From Choristoneura fumiferana (lineage: Eukaryota; Arthropoda; Insecta; Lepidoptera; Tortricidae), in contig NC_133472.1 in NCBI RefSeq assembly GCF_025370935.1, positions 2,566,580 to 2,630,579 of the forward strand: DNA of 64,000 nt. Direction: 5' to 3'. The notes below the pieces were generated by a model. The model did not search any database. It had not been told where the DNA came from and was given only the letters and a program-made list of their open reading frames with translations. Position numbers and translations under genes: made by a program. This document shows, piece by piece, positions 52,988-63,424 of the stretch (positions are counted from its first letter, which is position 1; each line of letters starts with the position of its first letter).

Positions 52988-53409
52988 AATGAGGGCTATC
53001 GTTTTTTGTCTCACTAGATGGCGCACTGTTGCGTGAGGTTTTTAAGTATGGTTTTAAAAGTCTGTTATTACGGGCGTGAAAACAAAGTTTAGATTAAAAT
53101 CATATTTAATACACCTTAAAACCGTACCATAAAAATATCGAGCACAGTGTTGCATAGTCCCCGTTTTGTTCGGAAAAAAGGGAGGACAAAGGTTTCCGAA
53201 AGACAAAACTGTCTCAAAATACATACATTCATTGCCCCGGAACGGATATTTGCCATAATTAATTTCAGATATTGCAAAATATTCACAAAATTATTCTAAT
53301 TATAAATAAACCCGCGTAGCTCACCCAAAAACTATGAGATTTGACATTTCGGAGACCTCACGCTACACTAGCGCCTCTAGCGGCGAATTCATACGCGATA
53401 GCCCTCATT
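52988..53409. mobile_element. MITE with AATGAGGGCTATCG ends
   Basis: Terminal inverted repeats AATGAGGGCTATCG / CGATAGCCCTCATT. Near the left end TCACTAGATGGCGCACTGTT; near the right end CACTAGCGCCTCTAGCGGCG. TTTTGACATTTCGGAGACC-like text lies before the right end. It matches a remembered widespread lepidopteran MITE. Confidence 0.82.
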
Positions 53410-53617
53410 AGTGGACATTTTTATTAACACCGCTGAACTACCATTACTAGGTTTCATAAAATATGGAATTTTCTGCAATAACCTCGAACAAACTGTTGGA
53501 TCGAGTTCAATTATTAATCGGTGTGTTTAATAGCCTCCGTACGCGAACAGGGAACTAATTAATAGTGGATAATTAGCCGGTCGTTGCCTTGTCAGAAAAA
53601 AAAACTAGGTTATGTAA

Positions 53618-53730
53618 ATCTGGTGACAATACAATAATCTGGTAGTGACATCCTGGTAGTCTGACCAAGATCGTCTCCGCAGAACAGAACTCCTCAGCGA
53701 TTCATGGCAGCGACTTGAAATTTACGGAAG
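53618..53730. repeat. F4 repeat fragment
   Basis: TCTGGTAGTGACATCCTGGT, AGTCTGACCAAGATCG, GAACTCCTCAGCGATTCATG recur at 59264. Confidence 0.68.
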
Positions 53731-53791
53731 AAATGGTACAATATATACGGTACGGTAATGTATATTCGGTAGGTCTGAGAATAAGACGTAA

Positions 53792-53860
53792 CCTAAATAA
53801 ATAAATATCATGGGACAATTCACACCAAAAAATCTAATCCCAAACTGAACTTGTATTGCA
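53792..53860 (-). mobile_element. SINE S1, tail fragment
   Basis: AAATAAATAAATATCATGGG and AATTCACACC, then diverges. Confidence 0.7.
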
Positions 53861-54076
53861 TATTTTAGTAGTTATTCTATAAACTAACTTTACGTTGTAA
53901 CATCCACTATCTATTCACACCACGCCTAAAAAACTTCGTTTTTTGTATGCCCCAAGATCCCTTCCCGCTTCGCCAATTAAATAAATTTAATTAGAAAAGG
54001 AACGAATACCTATTAACTTTTTAAAACACCATCTAACGACACAATTTCGCTGTTTAGCATCAACAGGACGTAGCTA

Positions 54077-54670
54077 GAAAAAAGTAGACCAAGAGCGTGT
54101 CGGACACGCCCAAGATAGGGTCCCGTAGCCATTACGAAAAAAATAAGTAATATTTTTCTGAGGATTTCGTATCGTGTACGGAAGCTTCCAAGTTAAGGTA
54201 TATTTTATACCTTAGGCTGCTATTTAAGAGTAAAACTACTAATAATTCTCAAGCAATCTTAGCCGTTATCATTTTCCTTGTAAATATGATATACCCTACT
54301 ATCGTCCTGATTTTTTCAATTTTTTCCACCCATCAGCTTAGATTTTAGAGGGGGGGGACGCTCGATCATCACTGAATCGAAAAATCGTCTTCACAACCCC
54401 CAATAGTTTTAAAAGAACTATCCAACGATACCTCACACTATAGCGTTAGTTGAGAAAAAAAAACACCCCCACTTTACAGTCATTTTTTTATTTTTATTTT
54501 ACCACTGTCGGCGTGACTGATATGTACGAGTATATTCATGTCAAATTACAGCTTTCTAGTACTAACGGTCTCTGAGTTTAGCCGCGGACAAACAGTCAGA
54601 CTGACAGACAGACAGACAGGCATGGCGAAACTATAAGGGTTCATAGTTAAGTAACTACGGAACCCTAATA
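54077..54670 (+). repeat. F1 (CCGGCC) repeat
   Basis: AAAAAAGTAGACCAAGAGCG to AACTATAAGGGTTCATAGTT and CGGAACCCTAATAAAG, with a central deletion after the G run. Confidence 0.86.
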
Positions 54671-54689
54671 AAGTTGAATCTGGAGTTGG

Positions 54690-54850
54690 GAACAAGTCAG
54701 GCTCAGTTAAGATGTGGTTTATATTGGAGAGGTGATAGTTGGGTGTGTATGAATGATGTGTGTGTGTTCTTGCAGTGGAGGAGCGTATGAACACATTTGT
54801 TGCTTACACAAACACATAGCTATCTTAAAGGTCCCGGGTGAGCAAATTGT
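54690..54850 (+). repeat. Repeat E, diverged copy
   Basis: AGATGTGGTTTATATTGGAG, GTGTGTTCTTGCAGTGGAGG, ACATAGCTATCTTAAAGGTC and CCGGGTGAGCAAA. Confidence 0.65.
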
Positions 54851-55009
54851 CCACTGATATGGAGCTCCCTCCGCAAAGTAACGCTGGTTCAAATCCGGCT
54901 CGAAGGACCATAATTATGTTGGAGATATGTCATTAGAGTCATGTGGGGTAACCGTACGCAGTAAGTGTACGTTTACCCCACATGACTATAAATATATTCT
55001 CATTATTTG

Positions 55010-55250
55010 GACGACCGGATGGCTAAGTGGTTAGAGAACCTGACTATGAAGCTTGAGGTCCTGGGTTCGAATCCCGGCCGGGGCAGATATGTGTGAACAC
55101 GAATGTTTGTTCTCGGGTCTTGGATGTTTAATATGTATTAAGTATGTATTTATCTATATAAGTATGTTTATCCGTTGCTAGTATCCATTATACAGCTTGC
55201 TTAGTTTGGGACTAGGATGGTCAAGTGTCCCATGATATTTATTTATTTAT
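55010..55250 (+). mobile_element. tRNA-derived SINE S1, full length
   Basis: GACGACCGGATGGCTAAGTG, GGTCCTGGGTTCGAATCCCG, TGTTCTCGGGTCTTGGATGT, and a tail CATGATATTTATTTATTTAT. Confidence 0.93.
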
Positions 55251-55367
55251 TCAAATCCAAGTTCACAATTATAATGAACACGTGCCGACATTGCAAAACA
55301 GAACAAGGAACAGCGGAAACTCTTATTTCAAAAGTGATAGAGACTATTTGGAATCATTCAGATATTA

Positions 55368-56158
55368 TTTTAATGGGTTCTCCTATGGTAGCCCGAAAAA
55401 TTTTAATCCTATTTTCACTACCACTAATTTCACTAGCCCTAAAATGAGAAAGCCGAATTTTTGGTTTACCTAACTATTCGTTAGCCCTAATTTTAATATT
55501 CCGAATTCATGTTGTACCTAATTTCACTAGCCCTAACATCAAAAAGCTAAAACATTAATTTTCGTCAAATGTATTGATTGGAACACCTTACTTTAGCAAC
55601 ATATTAAATGGCATCCATCCAACCTACTTTCCTAGTGTGAGTTATCTTGGCTGCTATAAAAAAACCTAACATCGAGCTACGCTCCGCTTCGCTCCCGCCT
55701 TAGCCTTCTGAACCTAACCTATCTAAGTCGCTTCTTCTCCAAACCGTCTTGCTCGCTCGCTTCGCTCGCTCACACGAATTTTATTTCTTTTTTGGACCAG
55801 TAAACATTAGGGTTCATAACTTTAACTCTATTAATCTTTAGGAATAATCATTATTAGTTTAAAAAATATTAGAGCATTAAATATTTAGTACAAGTAAACA
55901 TTAGGGTTCATAACTTTAGGTCTATTAATCATTAGGAATAATCATTATTAGTTTTAGTAATATTAGAGCATTTAATGTTTAGTACAAGTAACCATAGGAT
56001 GTAAAACTTTAGGTCTAGTAATCAATTCGGACATACAAGTTTAGCTGTCACGATTTAGGGCTAATATATCAACTAATAATAAATTATACTAACGTTGGTA
56101 TGCCTAGTGAAATTAGCTTTTGTGATATTCGGTCTAGTGAGGGTGAACCATTTTAATG
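55368..56158. mobile_element. Word-arm fold-back with AACCT core
   Basis: The left arm reiterates TTTCACTAGCCCTAA (55419-55550). The right arm has CCTAGTGAAATTAGC and TCGGTCTAGTGAGGG. Inside lie two direct 94-bp repeats starting AGTAAACATTAGGGTTCATA (55799, 55893) and a third, decayed one (55987). The core has AACCTAACCT at 55711 and GC-rich CTCGCTCGCTTCGCTCGCTC. Outer ends ATTTTAATGGGTTCTCC and (reversed) ATTAAAATGGTTCACCC. Confidence 0.65.
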
Positions 56159-56449
56159 TTTGGTGTCAACTACCGCAAACAATAAACTTATGCTGTCATT
56201 TTACTTAACCCCTTTTGGAGCTGGTGGGGGTGATTCCGCGGCTCAGGCCCCGGCTCCAACCTTGTTTACAAGTCAAGCGAATCCGAGCGGAATCTATGCA
56301 AATGGTTCACATACTAATGCTCCTGGGCGCCGCAAAGTTCCTTTGGCGCGACTTTGCGATTAAATAAACGCTGATGTCTGACAATCTAACACTGTCACCG
56401 TAACTCTTTTCCACGCACGACAAAAATGTGGAGCCAGCTTCCTGGGACT

Positions 56450-56615
56450 GCATTTCTGGAGCGGTACAATTTAGGGATCTTTAAAAAACGAGCCTATCAG
56501 TCTCTCGAAGGACCGGCAACGCACATGTGATACCCCTCGTCTTGCGGGTGATCATGGGCTGCGGAGATTGCATCCTATCAGGTGACCCACATGCTCATTT
56601 ACCTTCTCCTATATA
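56450..56615 (+). mobile_element. LINE RT C-terminus and 3' tail
   Basis: From the TGG at 56430 the frame reads WSQLPGTAFLERYNLGIFKK then RAYQSLEGPATHM and stop, a reverse-transcriptase tail. It is followed by GTGATACCCCTCGTCTTGCG, CATCCTATCAGGTGACCCAC and ATATAAAAA. The 3' end shares its CATCAGGTG-CCCA-TGCTC layout with Metulj-like SINEs. Confidence 0.78.
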
Positions 56616-56712
56616 AAAATGCGTGGTTTAAAAAACAATACTTATATAATATTTCTTAACACACGATATACGTACCTACCTACCTACAAATACGTAATTG
56701 CAAAAACACAAA

Positions 56713-56843
56713 CCCCTGTTTCACTATCCATTGATTAAATTTATTTGCCGGATTAATGTGATGCCGTCTTTGTTTGTTTTGTTCGAATAGTTCATCACAT
56801 TTATCCGTCAAATAAAATTAATCAATGGGTGGTAGACAGCCCC
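56713..56843. mobile_element. MITE M1, diverged
   Basis: CCCCTGTTTCACTATCCATT to CAATGGGTGGTAGACAGCCC; central GATGCCGTC and TGTTCGAATAG kept. Confidence 0.8.
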
Positions 56844-56892
56844 TAAAACTAACTTATTCTAAACCTAAAAACCTACATTTACAAATATCTTC

Positions 56893-57054
56893 TAGATCGC
56901 TGCTAATAGGCAGGGAACCCATAAGCCAATTTGAATATTATATACCCTATGCCCCTTTTGGCATACTAAGATAAAATTCTCACTTGCTGAGCCCATCTGG
57001 CAGCTCGCCCTCTCTCCGTCTGAGGCTAATAGCAACACTGCGTTCAAAAAAAAA
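56893..57054 (+). mobile_element. SINE S4, second copy
   Basis: GCCCCTTTTGGCATACTAAG, CCCATCTGGCAGCTCGCCCT, CTCCGTCTGAGGCTAATAGC, then AAAAAAAAA at 57046-57054. It lacks the GGTAAGCTGTAAAAGC insert of the copy at 48243. Confidence 0.82.
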
Positions 57055-57091
57055 CGTGATTCAGTTTCCTTGACTGTAACTACCAACTCTT

Positions 57092-57460
57092 ACATCATCA
57101 ACATCAGCCTATGTTCGTCCTCTGCTGGACATAGGCCTCTCTCATGGCACGCCACTGAGCACGATCCTCGGCCACTCTCATCCAGCTCTTGCCAGCGCCC
57201 TGCGAAGATCATCGCGCCACCGAGTCTGAGGACGTCCAACGCTACGTTTGCCGATCCGTGGTCTCCACTCAAGAACTCGTCTACCCCAACGGTTATCGGT
57301 TCTTCGGGTTATATGGCCGGCCCATTGCCACTTCAGCGTGCTAATGCGGTGGGCTATGTCGATAACTTTGGTTCTCTGTCGGATCACTTCGTTACGAATT
57401 CTATCTTTCAGAGAAACTCCGAGCATAGCCTTTCCATAGCCCTTTCCAATTCCTGTCCAA
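57092..57460 (-). mobile_element. RTE LINE 3' end, one frameshift
   Basis: Minus strand: LKDRIRNEVIRQRTKVIDIA, LKWQWAGHITRRTDNRWGRR, VLEWRPRIGKRSVGRPQTRW, RDDLRRAL. After a shift near 57190 the next frame gives WMRVAEDRAQWRAMREAYVQ and QRTNIG then stop. The tail is GATGTTGATGATG. It is a different subfamily from 31444. Confidence 0.9.
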
Positions 57461-57469
57461 CTCGTACAT

Positions 57470-58440
57470 ATGCTCGAAAAGCATAACTTTTCTTTGGGTA
57501 GTCAGGTAAATAATATTTGCGAGCAACACCACTTTTCTCAGTCTTAAAGCCGCGCCAACAGAACCGCTCCCTAACCCAGTGCCATTGGAATAAAAAAGTA
57601 CAACAGTCGTTATCTCTTGAGCTCTAATATCGACCGATTAGCATCCACAATTGGGCCGACCTTACGAGGCGACCCAATTTACAGTGTTATGTCTTGTTGT
57701 AAGGTCTTTGTCTCTTCCGGTACGTGTTACTTATGCTAGATGGCGCTGTAGCCGATTTCTACAAAATTTGTTGCCGGGACACTTGGGGCACGGATAAAAA
57801 TTGTATTGGTAGGTATTTTTTACGCTAAGTACGGATTAGGTGACATTTGGTACGAGTATGTAGCATAGTATGTACCTAGATAGATCGAGAAAATAAACAA
57901 TGGGCGATTCAGCTTTAAGAGCGTTTATAACCTGCTTAGCTGGGAACGTTGCATTTTTGTTAGTTTTTCCCGATATACCATAAAAATTGAATGTAAATTA
58001 AAAATTTGTGTTATAGAACTTCTTCTTATATGTAAGTTAATGTGTCTACTCCAAAATTATTCATGACAGACTTTATATTCTTTAAAAACGAACAAATGGT
58101 TATTAACGTTTTTACCATGGCATTGGCAACCAGCTACACTAAAAAGTTGTCCCAAAACAACCCAAAGAGCTTAGAATTTTTTTTGAGTCAAAATGAAAAA
58201 GAAAAAACAGTCAACAATTAACTCTTCCTCGGATAGTCGTATTAATAGAGGTGTTTCCATACAAATTGCTGTAACCGAAAACCTATAGGGTATTTCCGGT
58301 TGTCCTAGAAACTTGAAATTTGATACCTATGAAGGTAGTTCTTATATATTTTTCTTTCTTTCTATGTAGTAAGCATCAAAAATGGCATCACAGGCGCACC
58401 ATTTTGCTTCGGAGAGGCCTCTGCTAACACTGGATATTCA
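57470..58440. other. No gene recognised
   Basis: Nearly 1 kb with no recognised repeat or exon. Confidence 0.4.
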
Positions 58441-58448
58441 CAAAATCA

Positions 58449-58657
58449 CACTAATATTATAAAAGCGAAAGTATGTAAGTCTGTTTATTTGTTTGTTACT
58501 CCTTCACGTTGAACCACTGAACCGATTGCGATAAGATTCGGTATACAGATAGTTTGAGTCCGTGGGAAGGACATAGGATAGTTTTAATCCCGGAAAATTG
58601 TACAGTCTCCCGCGATAAATGAATTTAACGCGGATGGAGTCGCGGTCAACAGCTAGT
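58449..58657 (-). repeat. F3 repeat, first of a head-to-tail pair
   Basis: ACTAATATTATAAAAGCGAA, CACTGAACCGATTGCGATAA, ATAGTTTTAATCCCGGAAAA, GGTCAACAGCTAGTA. Confidence 0.76.
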
Positions 58658-58668
58658 ATACATACTAT

Positions 58669-58883
58669 ACTAATATTATAAATGCGAAAGTGTGTGTGTT
58701 TGTAAGTTTGTCCGTCTTTCACATCGGAACGGAGCGACGGATCGACGTGATTTTTGGCAGACATAGTTTATGGGCCAGAAAAAGACATAGGCTACTTTTT
58801 ATCCCGGAAAAAATGCACAGTTCCCGAGGAACAGCGCGCGGTTACCGAATTCCACGCGGGGCAAGCCGCGGGTAAAAGCTAGT
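58669..58883 (-). repeat. F3 repeat, second of the pair
   Basis: TAATATTATAAATGCGAAAG, GACATAGGCTACTTTTTATC, TTCCACGCGGGGCAAGCCGC, GGTAAAAGCTAGTT. Separated from the first by about 11 bp. Confidence 0.76.
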
Positions 58884-59169
58884 TTTAAGCCGAAAGACCG
58901 ACCCACACTTGGTTGATTTTCTTTTGCTTGAGCTTACCAAATGCCAGTTTTATTTTCAAGTCAGTTTTGTTTCCAATGAAAAACAAAATTATGCGTTTCG
59001 AGTTCTGTGCTAACGTGGTTATTTTGCACTGCTTTTAGTCCGCGATGAAATGAACTAATGTGAATTTTATTCGGCTTTTAAAAGAGGATTCTGGTGAGCT
59101 TTTGTCTGGTGGGATTATTACAATAATATTTACAAGTTTTCTTTAGCTCGCCGTGTAGGTATGTTTATT

Positions 59170-59430
59170 TATTTATTAATTTGTTTGTTTAGCGTCCAAA
59201 ATTCGACCCACTTCCAGTGGTCCGATTGACTTGAAATTTGGCATACTTATGTCTGGTGACAATACTCTGGTAGTGACATCCTGGTAGTCTGACCAAAGAT
59301 CGTTCCGCAGATCAGAACTCCTCAGCCAGTTAATGGCAACGACTTGAAATTTGGTACGGCAATGTAGTTTGGATGACAATGTAAGTACAGTCAACAAAAA
59401 GTACAGTCAGCCAAAATCTTTGTTTTACAA
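59170..59430. repeat. F4 repeat, left member of an inverted pair
   Basis: GACCCACTTCCAGTGGTCCG, CTCTGGTAGTGACATCCTGG, CGTTCCGCAGATCAGAACTC, AGTACAGTCAACAAAAAGTA. Confidence 0.62.
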
Positions 59431-59700
59431 ATTTAATTTTCACTTTTCATGCTTCGTAATTTCGTGTTTAAATGCTGTATCTAGGCGACATAAAATGACT
59501 TTTTAATGCTCTAGTGCATAAAATAAAATCTTCGTCTAATGCCAACTCAAGACCAAGGTAATCAGGTGTCAACCAGCCACCAAACAAAAAAGTTTCTGAT
59601 ATATTTTTTAATATTTTTTAATTTATAATAAAACTAAAAATCGATCAAATCAATTCATGATAATCAGTAAAATTTAAAATAATGGGAATTATTATAATAA

Positions 59701-59800
59701 NNNNNNNNNNNNNNNNNNNNNNNNNNNNNNNNNNNNNNNNNNNNNNNNNNNNNNNNNNNNNNNNNNNNNNNNNNNNNNNNNNNNNNNNNNNNNNNNNNNN
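59701..59800. other. Assembly gap (100 N)
   Basis: Exactly 100 N, a conventional size for a gap of unknown length. Confidence 0.97.
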
Positions 59801-60220
59801 CTGCATCTTTTTATCTCCCTAATAATAAAAATCACTGATTCTACAAAAATAGAATTTTATTTACACGTTTCCACAGATGAATGGAGAGAGAGAGAGATAG
59901 TGAATGAATGATTTTACACCGTGGATGCGGAAATAAATGAATGGGTAAAAATAACAACTTTCTTATATTTGCTTGGTGTTGCCAACATGCTGGGGGCACA
60001 AGGAATTATCTGCCAAGTTAGGGGCTATTATATTTTAAAAACCATCATCTTGACTTACATTTGTCATTATTTTTACAATATATATATAAGTAAAACTGGC
60101 TGTGAAACTTTAAAACAAAGCCTTTTTATATAGAAAGTAAGTTTACGTACTGTCTGTATGTTAAAAAAGAAATCAGCAAAAAAAATTAAATTGTCTTAAA
60201 TTATTTTAACTTAAATTTCA
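59801..60220. other. No gene recognised
   Basis: AT-rich; a 70-codon frame at 59921 has no motif. Confidence 0.4.
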
Positions 60221-60224
60221 ACGT

Positions 60225-60425
60225 TTTCTTCCGGTTCGTGGTCAACACTCGAGGACTTCTTCTTCCCCCAACGGTAATTCTGTTCTTCGAGTGATATGGC
60301 CAGCCCATTGCTACGTCTTGCATATTCTGCGAGCTATGTCGATGACTTTAGTTCTTCGGGAATTTCCGTATCCCGGATTCTATCTTGCAAAGCAAACTCC
60401 AGGCATTAGCTCCGAGTATAGTATG
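60225..60425 (-). mobile_element. RTE LINE fragment, decayed
   Basis: The minus strand gives LQDRIRDTEIPEELK and, after shifts, phrases matching DIARRI, AMGWPYHSKN and NYRWGKK (the wild-type family has WQWAGH-ARR and RWG). Several frameshifts. Confidence 0.7.
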
Positions 60426-60719
60426 ACGATGATGGATTATATTAAAGCGATATCCGAGACCCTACGCTCCTAAAACAGCAGTACGAATACATGCATGCAT
60501 AATTCTAATGTATGCAGACTCGTTGTTGCGTAGCAAAGCAATGCAGTGCTATATCTTGTTATGCGTAGAAATGGTCTTATTAAATGAATTTATTCACATA
60601 ACTGTCATATATGATTTTAAACTATTTATTTTAGAAATAGGATTCTTGATCATCTTGCTTGTAAGCATACGCATTTTTTAACTGACATCAAACAAAGTTT
60701 CTGTTTAAAAGTTCATTTT

Positions 60720-61050
60720 GATCCAAGTTTTTTTTTTGCTGACTGTTGCTTTCGTGGACTGTACTTGTATTGTGTTTCAATTTCCATATATACCAAATTT
60801 CAAATCAATCCGAACACTGAAAGTGGGTCAAAATAAACTTGCAAGATTTGACCCAACAAATACTTAGGGCAAGTTAAATATTTTTTGCGTTTTGTTGACT
60901 GTACTTAAATTGTCATAGAAAATACATTTGTGTACCAAATTTTAAGTCGGTGCCATTAACCGCTGAAGAGTTCCGTCCTGCGGCGTCGATCCTAGCGGAT
61001 CACCGGAGAACACTACCAGAGTACCAGATACATTCTTTTGATCACTACCA
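60720..61050. repeat. F4 repeat, right member of an inverted pair
   Basis: TTGCTGACTGTTGCTTTCGT, GAACACTGAAAGTGGGTCAA, GAAGAGTTCCGTCCTGCGGC, CACTACCAGAGTACC: the reverse of 59170-59430 phrases. Confidence 0.6.
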
Positions 61051-61056
61051 GATGTT

Positions 61057-61320
61057 TTTAACCCCCAACGTAAAAAGAGGGGTGTGATAAGTTTGACCGC
61101 TATGTGTGTCTGTATGTACTATATATCTTGTCTGTCTTTCTGTGGCACCGTAGCTCTTAAACGGGTGGACCGATTAAAATGCGGTTTTATTTATTTGAAA
61201 GCAGATTTTCTAGCAATGGTTCTTAGACATGTTTTACCAAAATCGGTTTAGCCGTTTTTGAGATATTGAACTTTGAAGTGACCAAGTCGGGGGTTTTCCA
61301 ACTTTTTGTTGGCTAGGTTG
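61057..61320 (+). repeat. F2 dispersed repeat, full length
   Basis: AACCCCCAACGTAAAAAGAG, TGGCACCGTAGCTCTTAAAC, TTAGCCGTTTTTGAGATATT, AACTTTTTGTTGGCTAGGTT. Confidence 0.82.
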
Positions 61321-61340
61321 GTGTTCATTTACAAATGAAC

Positions 61341-61602
61341 TTAAAATCCATACATACATCCAAGACTCAAGTCGTCATCATCATCATCATGTCAGCCGAA
61401 AGACGTCCACTGCTGGACATAGGCCTCCCCCAAGGCTCTCCACTCAGACCGGTCTTGTGCTTTCCGCATCCACCGCGATCCCGCGATCTAGACTCAAGTA
61501 CAAACATAATATTATTCGTATTTATTTGCCCGTCACGGGGATCGACCCGTCAACCGTTAGCTTCGTAGTCAGGATCACTAACAACTTAGTTATCCGGTCA
61601 AT
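61341..61602 (-). mobile_element. SINE S1, diverged, split by an RTE insertion
   Basis: CATACATCCAAGACTCAAGT, then the RTE piece, then AGTACAAACATAATATTATT and the reversed head CAACCGTTAGCTTCGTAGTC / TTAGTTATCCGGTC. Confidence 0.8.
61373..61489 (-). mobile_element. RTE LINE 3' fragment with a 10-bp duplication
   Basis: The minus strand reads the RTE end (SRWMRKAQDRSEWRALGEAY then VQQWTSFG stop) with a GATGATGATGATGA tail. AGACTCAAGT lies on both sides (61363-61372, 61490-61499). The coding part matches 31648-31740 base for base as read. Confidence 0.93.
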
Positions 61603-62400
61603 AGATGGATTAGTTTTAACTACGTACTCGTACAGCACTTACTAGTTTTATACTGCGGCACCGTCGCTTGCGCAGGTCCGGCCGTTGACACGCGGCGTAA
61701 TGAATCGAACGAAAGTGAGCCCGTCTTGCTTTCTGCGTGTGTGCGCAAATCATAGCCATTACTCCATAGTTTATACTTAGACAGTGTGTGGCGACGTTAT
61801 GCTTTGGAAAAATGCCGCTATTATAGAGTTTGCTGTTGCAAAAATTATACAGGAACATGTCATGGTAAAATCAGTTATGAAGCTGTGTTTGTCGTTTTAC
61901 TTGGAGATTGAACGGAAATATTATTTATGTCAATGCATGTATAAAGGCGAACTTATCCTTTTACAGAATCTCTACCTTATAGTAATAATGTGTTAACTGT
62001 TACATATTTTTCAGTGTCAAATAGGGGATCCTTTGACTGCCATAATTTATATTTTAAGTCAAAATTTAATGTTGTCATAATTATTGTTGGTCTTCATTTT
62101 TTTTCCGCTGAAACCGTACATTTTTCATAATTTTTAAATGGTCACCTGTAGAGTTCTATAGGTTAGGTTTTTTTTATAAGGATTCTGAAAATTGAAAGGT
62201 TTAAGAGAACATAGAGTTAAGTTTATGTAAAACATTATTATTATGACTAACAATTTTCGACCAGTCGATATAGACCCGCGTCAAATAGGCGAGTAGTTTT
62301 TTTTCTTTTTTTCATAAGTATATATTTTGATTGCAACTGTGGTTCCGTACCTTCAGCATTGCTGAGCTGCCAGCCCTTTCAACTTTAAGTAATACTTTAT
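61603..62400. other. No gene recognised
   Basis: Frames at 61616-61996 lack motifs. Confidence 0.4.
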
Positions 62401-62404
62401 TGTT

Positions 62405-62540
62405 TACAGTCAAGGGCAAAGATATCAACACGGCCAAAATTGCAAAAATATGTACACACGACCTTAATGTTAAGTGCATAAAGTCGTGTATACATATTTT
62501 TGCAACTTTGGCCGTGTCGATATCTTTGCCCTTGACTGTA
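62405..62540. mobile_element. Hairpin MITE, 60-bp arms, TACAGTCAAGG ends
   Basis: TACAGTCAAGGGCAAAGATA / TCAACACGGCCAAAATTGCA pairs with TGCAACTTTGGCCGTGTCGA / TATCTTTGCCCTTGACTGTA. The loop is about 16 bp. Ends and the TA border fit a Tc1/mariner-type MITE. Confidence 0.93.
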
Positions 62541-62544
62541 CTGT

Positions 62545-63280
62545 TGTTACTTTTTTGTATACCGAATGAACATTGTCCTTTTTTCTTTTTCTTTCTTTAA
62601 TTTATGTACCTAACTTTTTATTAAGGGGCTATATAATGTATGCATTTTATGTATAACTATTTATTGTACATAAAGTATATGAAACATGTGACATGAACAG
62701 GAGAAAATAAATGTTTTCTAAACTGTACGGCTGTTCATGCCACGCTTCTTGGAAACTCCACTATCTGTTTTGTGGTTTACCTATTAAGACATTTAATCCT
62801 AATAATAGGTACACAATACTGAATCGTTAGATATTTAAAAAAAAAACAATATATCGAGTGTACAATAAATTGAAGTTGGACTTGCTGTGGGTAGAGCATC
62901 TCCCGTGGAAGCCCAAAATTCAAACTAAGAAATTTTAAGAAGATACTTATGCTCAAACGTTTATATAGCTGAATGAAGTTTATAAATATGTTTTTTAAAA
63001 TGATATCTATATCCCACGTTAGCCTTCTATTAAAAATAAATAATTATTTATATTACAGTCGCATGATTCCCACGTTAGACAGAACAAAACTAGCCAAGTT
63101 TTATTTTAAAATTTCACTCAAATACATAATCGTACTAAATGTAACAAACAAGTGTTTAGATAACCGAATGAAGCTGATGCCAATTTGAAACAAAACTGTA
63201 TCAAATCTATTTTAACTGGCAATTTGCTATGGTAACATGGTTTAAATTTTGTGACTAAGCGTAATTTGACATAACAAACA
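62545..63280. other. No gene recognised
   Basis: AT-rich; the 71-codon frame at 62973 has no motif. Confidence 0.4.
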
Positions 63281-63282
63281 AG

Positions 63283-63421
63283 TACCACTACCATGAGCTT
63301 ACAGTGACCGTACTCGATAGCGACGGCGTAAACTATTTGTAGAGGCGCTGTACAATTCTCCATACAAATAATTTACGCCGTCGCTATCGAGTACGTTCAC
63401 TGTAAACTCATGGTAGTGGTA
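63283..63421. mobile_element. Hairpin MITE, about 59-bp arms
   Basis: TACCACTACCATGAGCTTAC / GATAGCGACGGCGTAAAC pairs with GTCGCTATCGAGTACGTTCA / CTGTAAACTCATGGTAGTGG then TA, with few mismatches. TA borders both sides. Confidence 0.9.
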
Positions 63422-63424
63422 AAG

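Noticed and set aside
55217..55473. Overlapping frames of 76-82 codons
   Set aside because: They start in the SINE S1 tail and run into a word-arm element.
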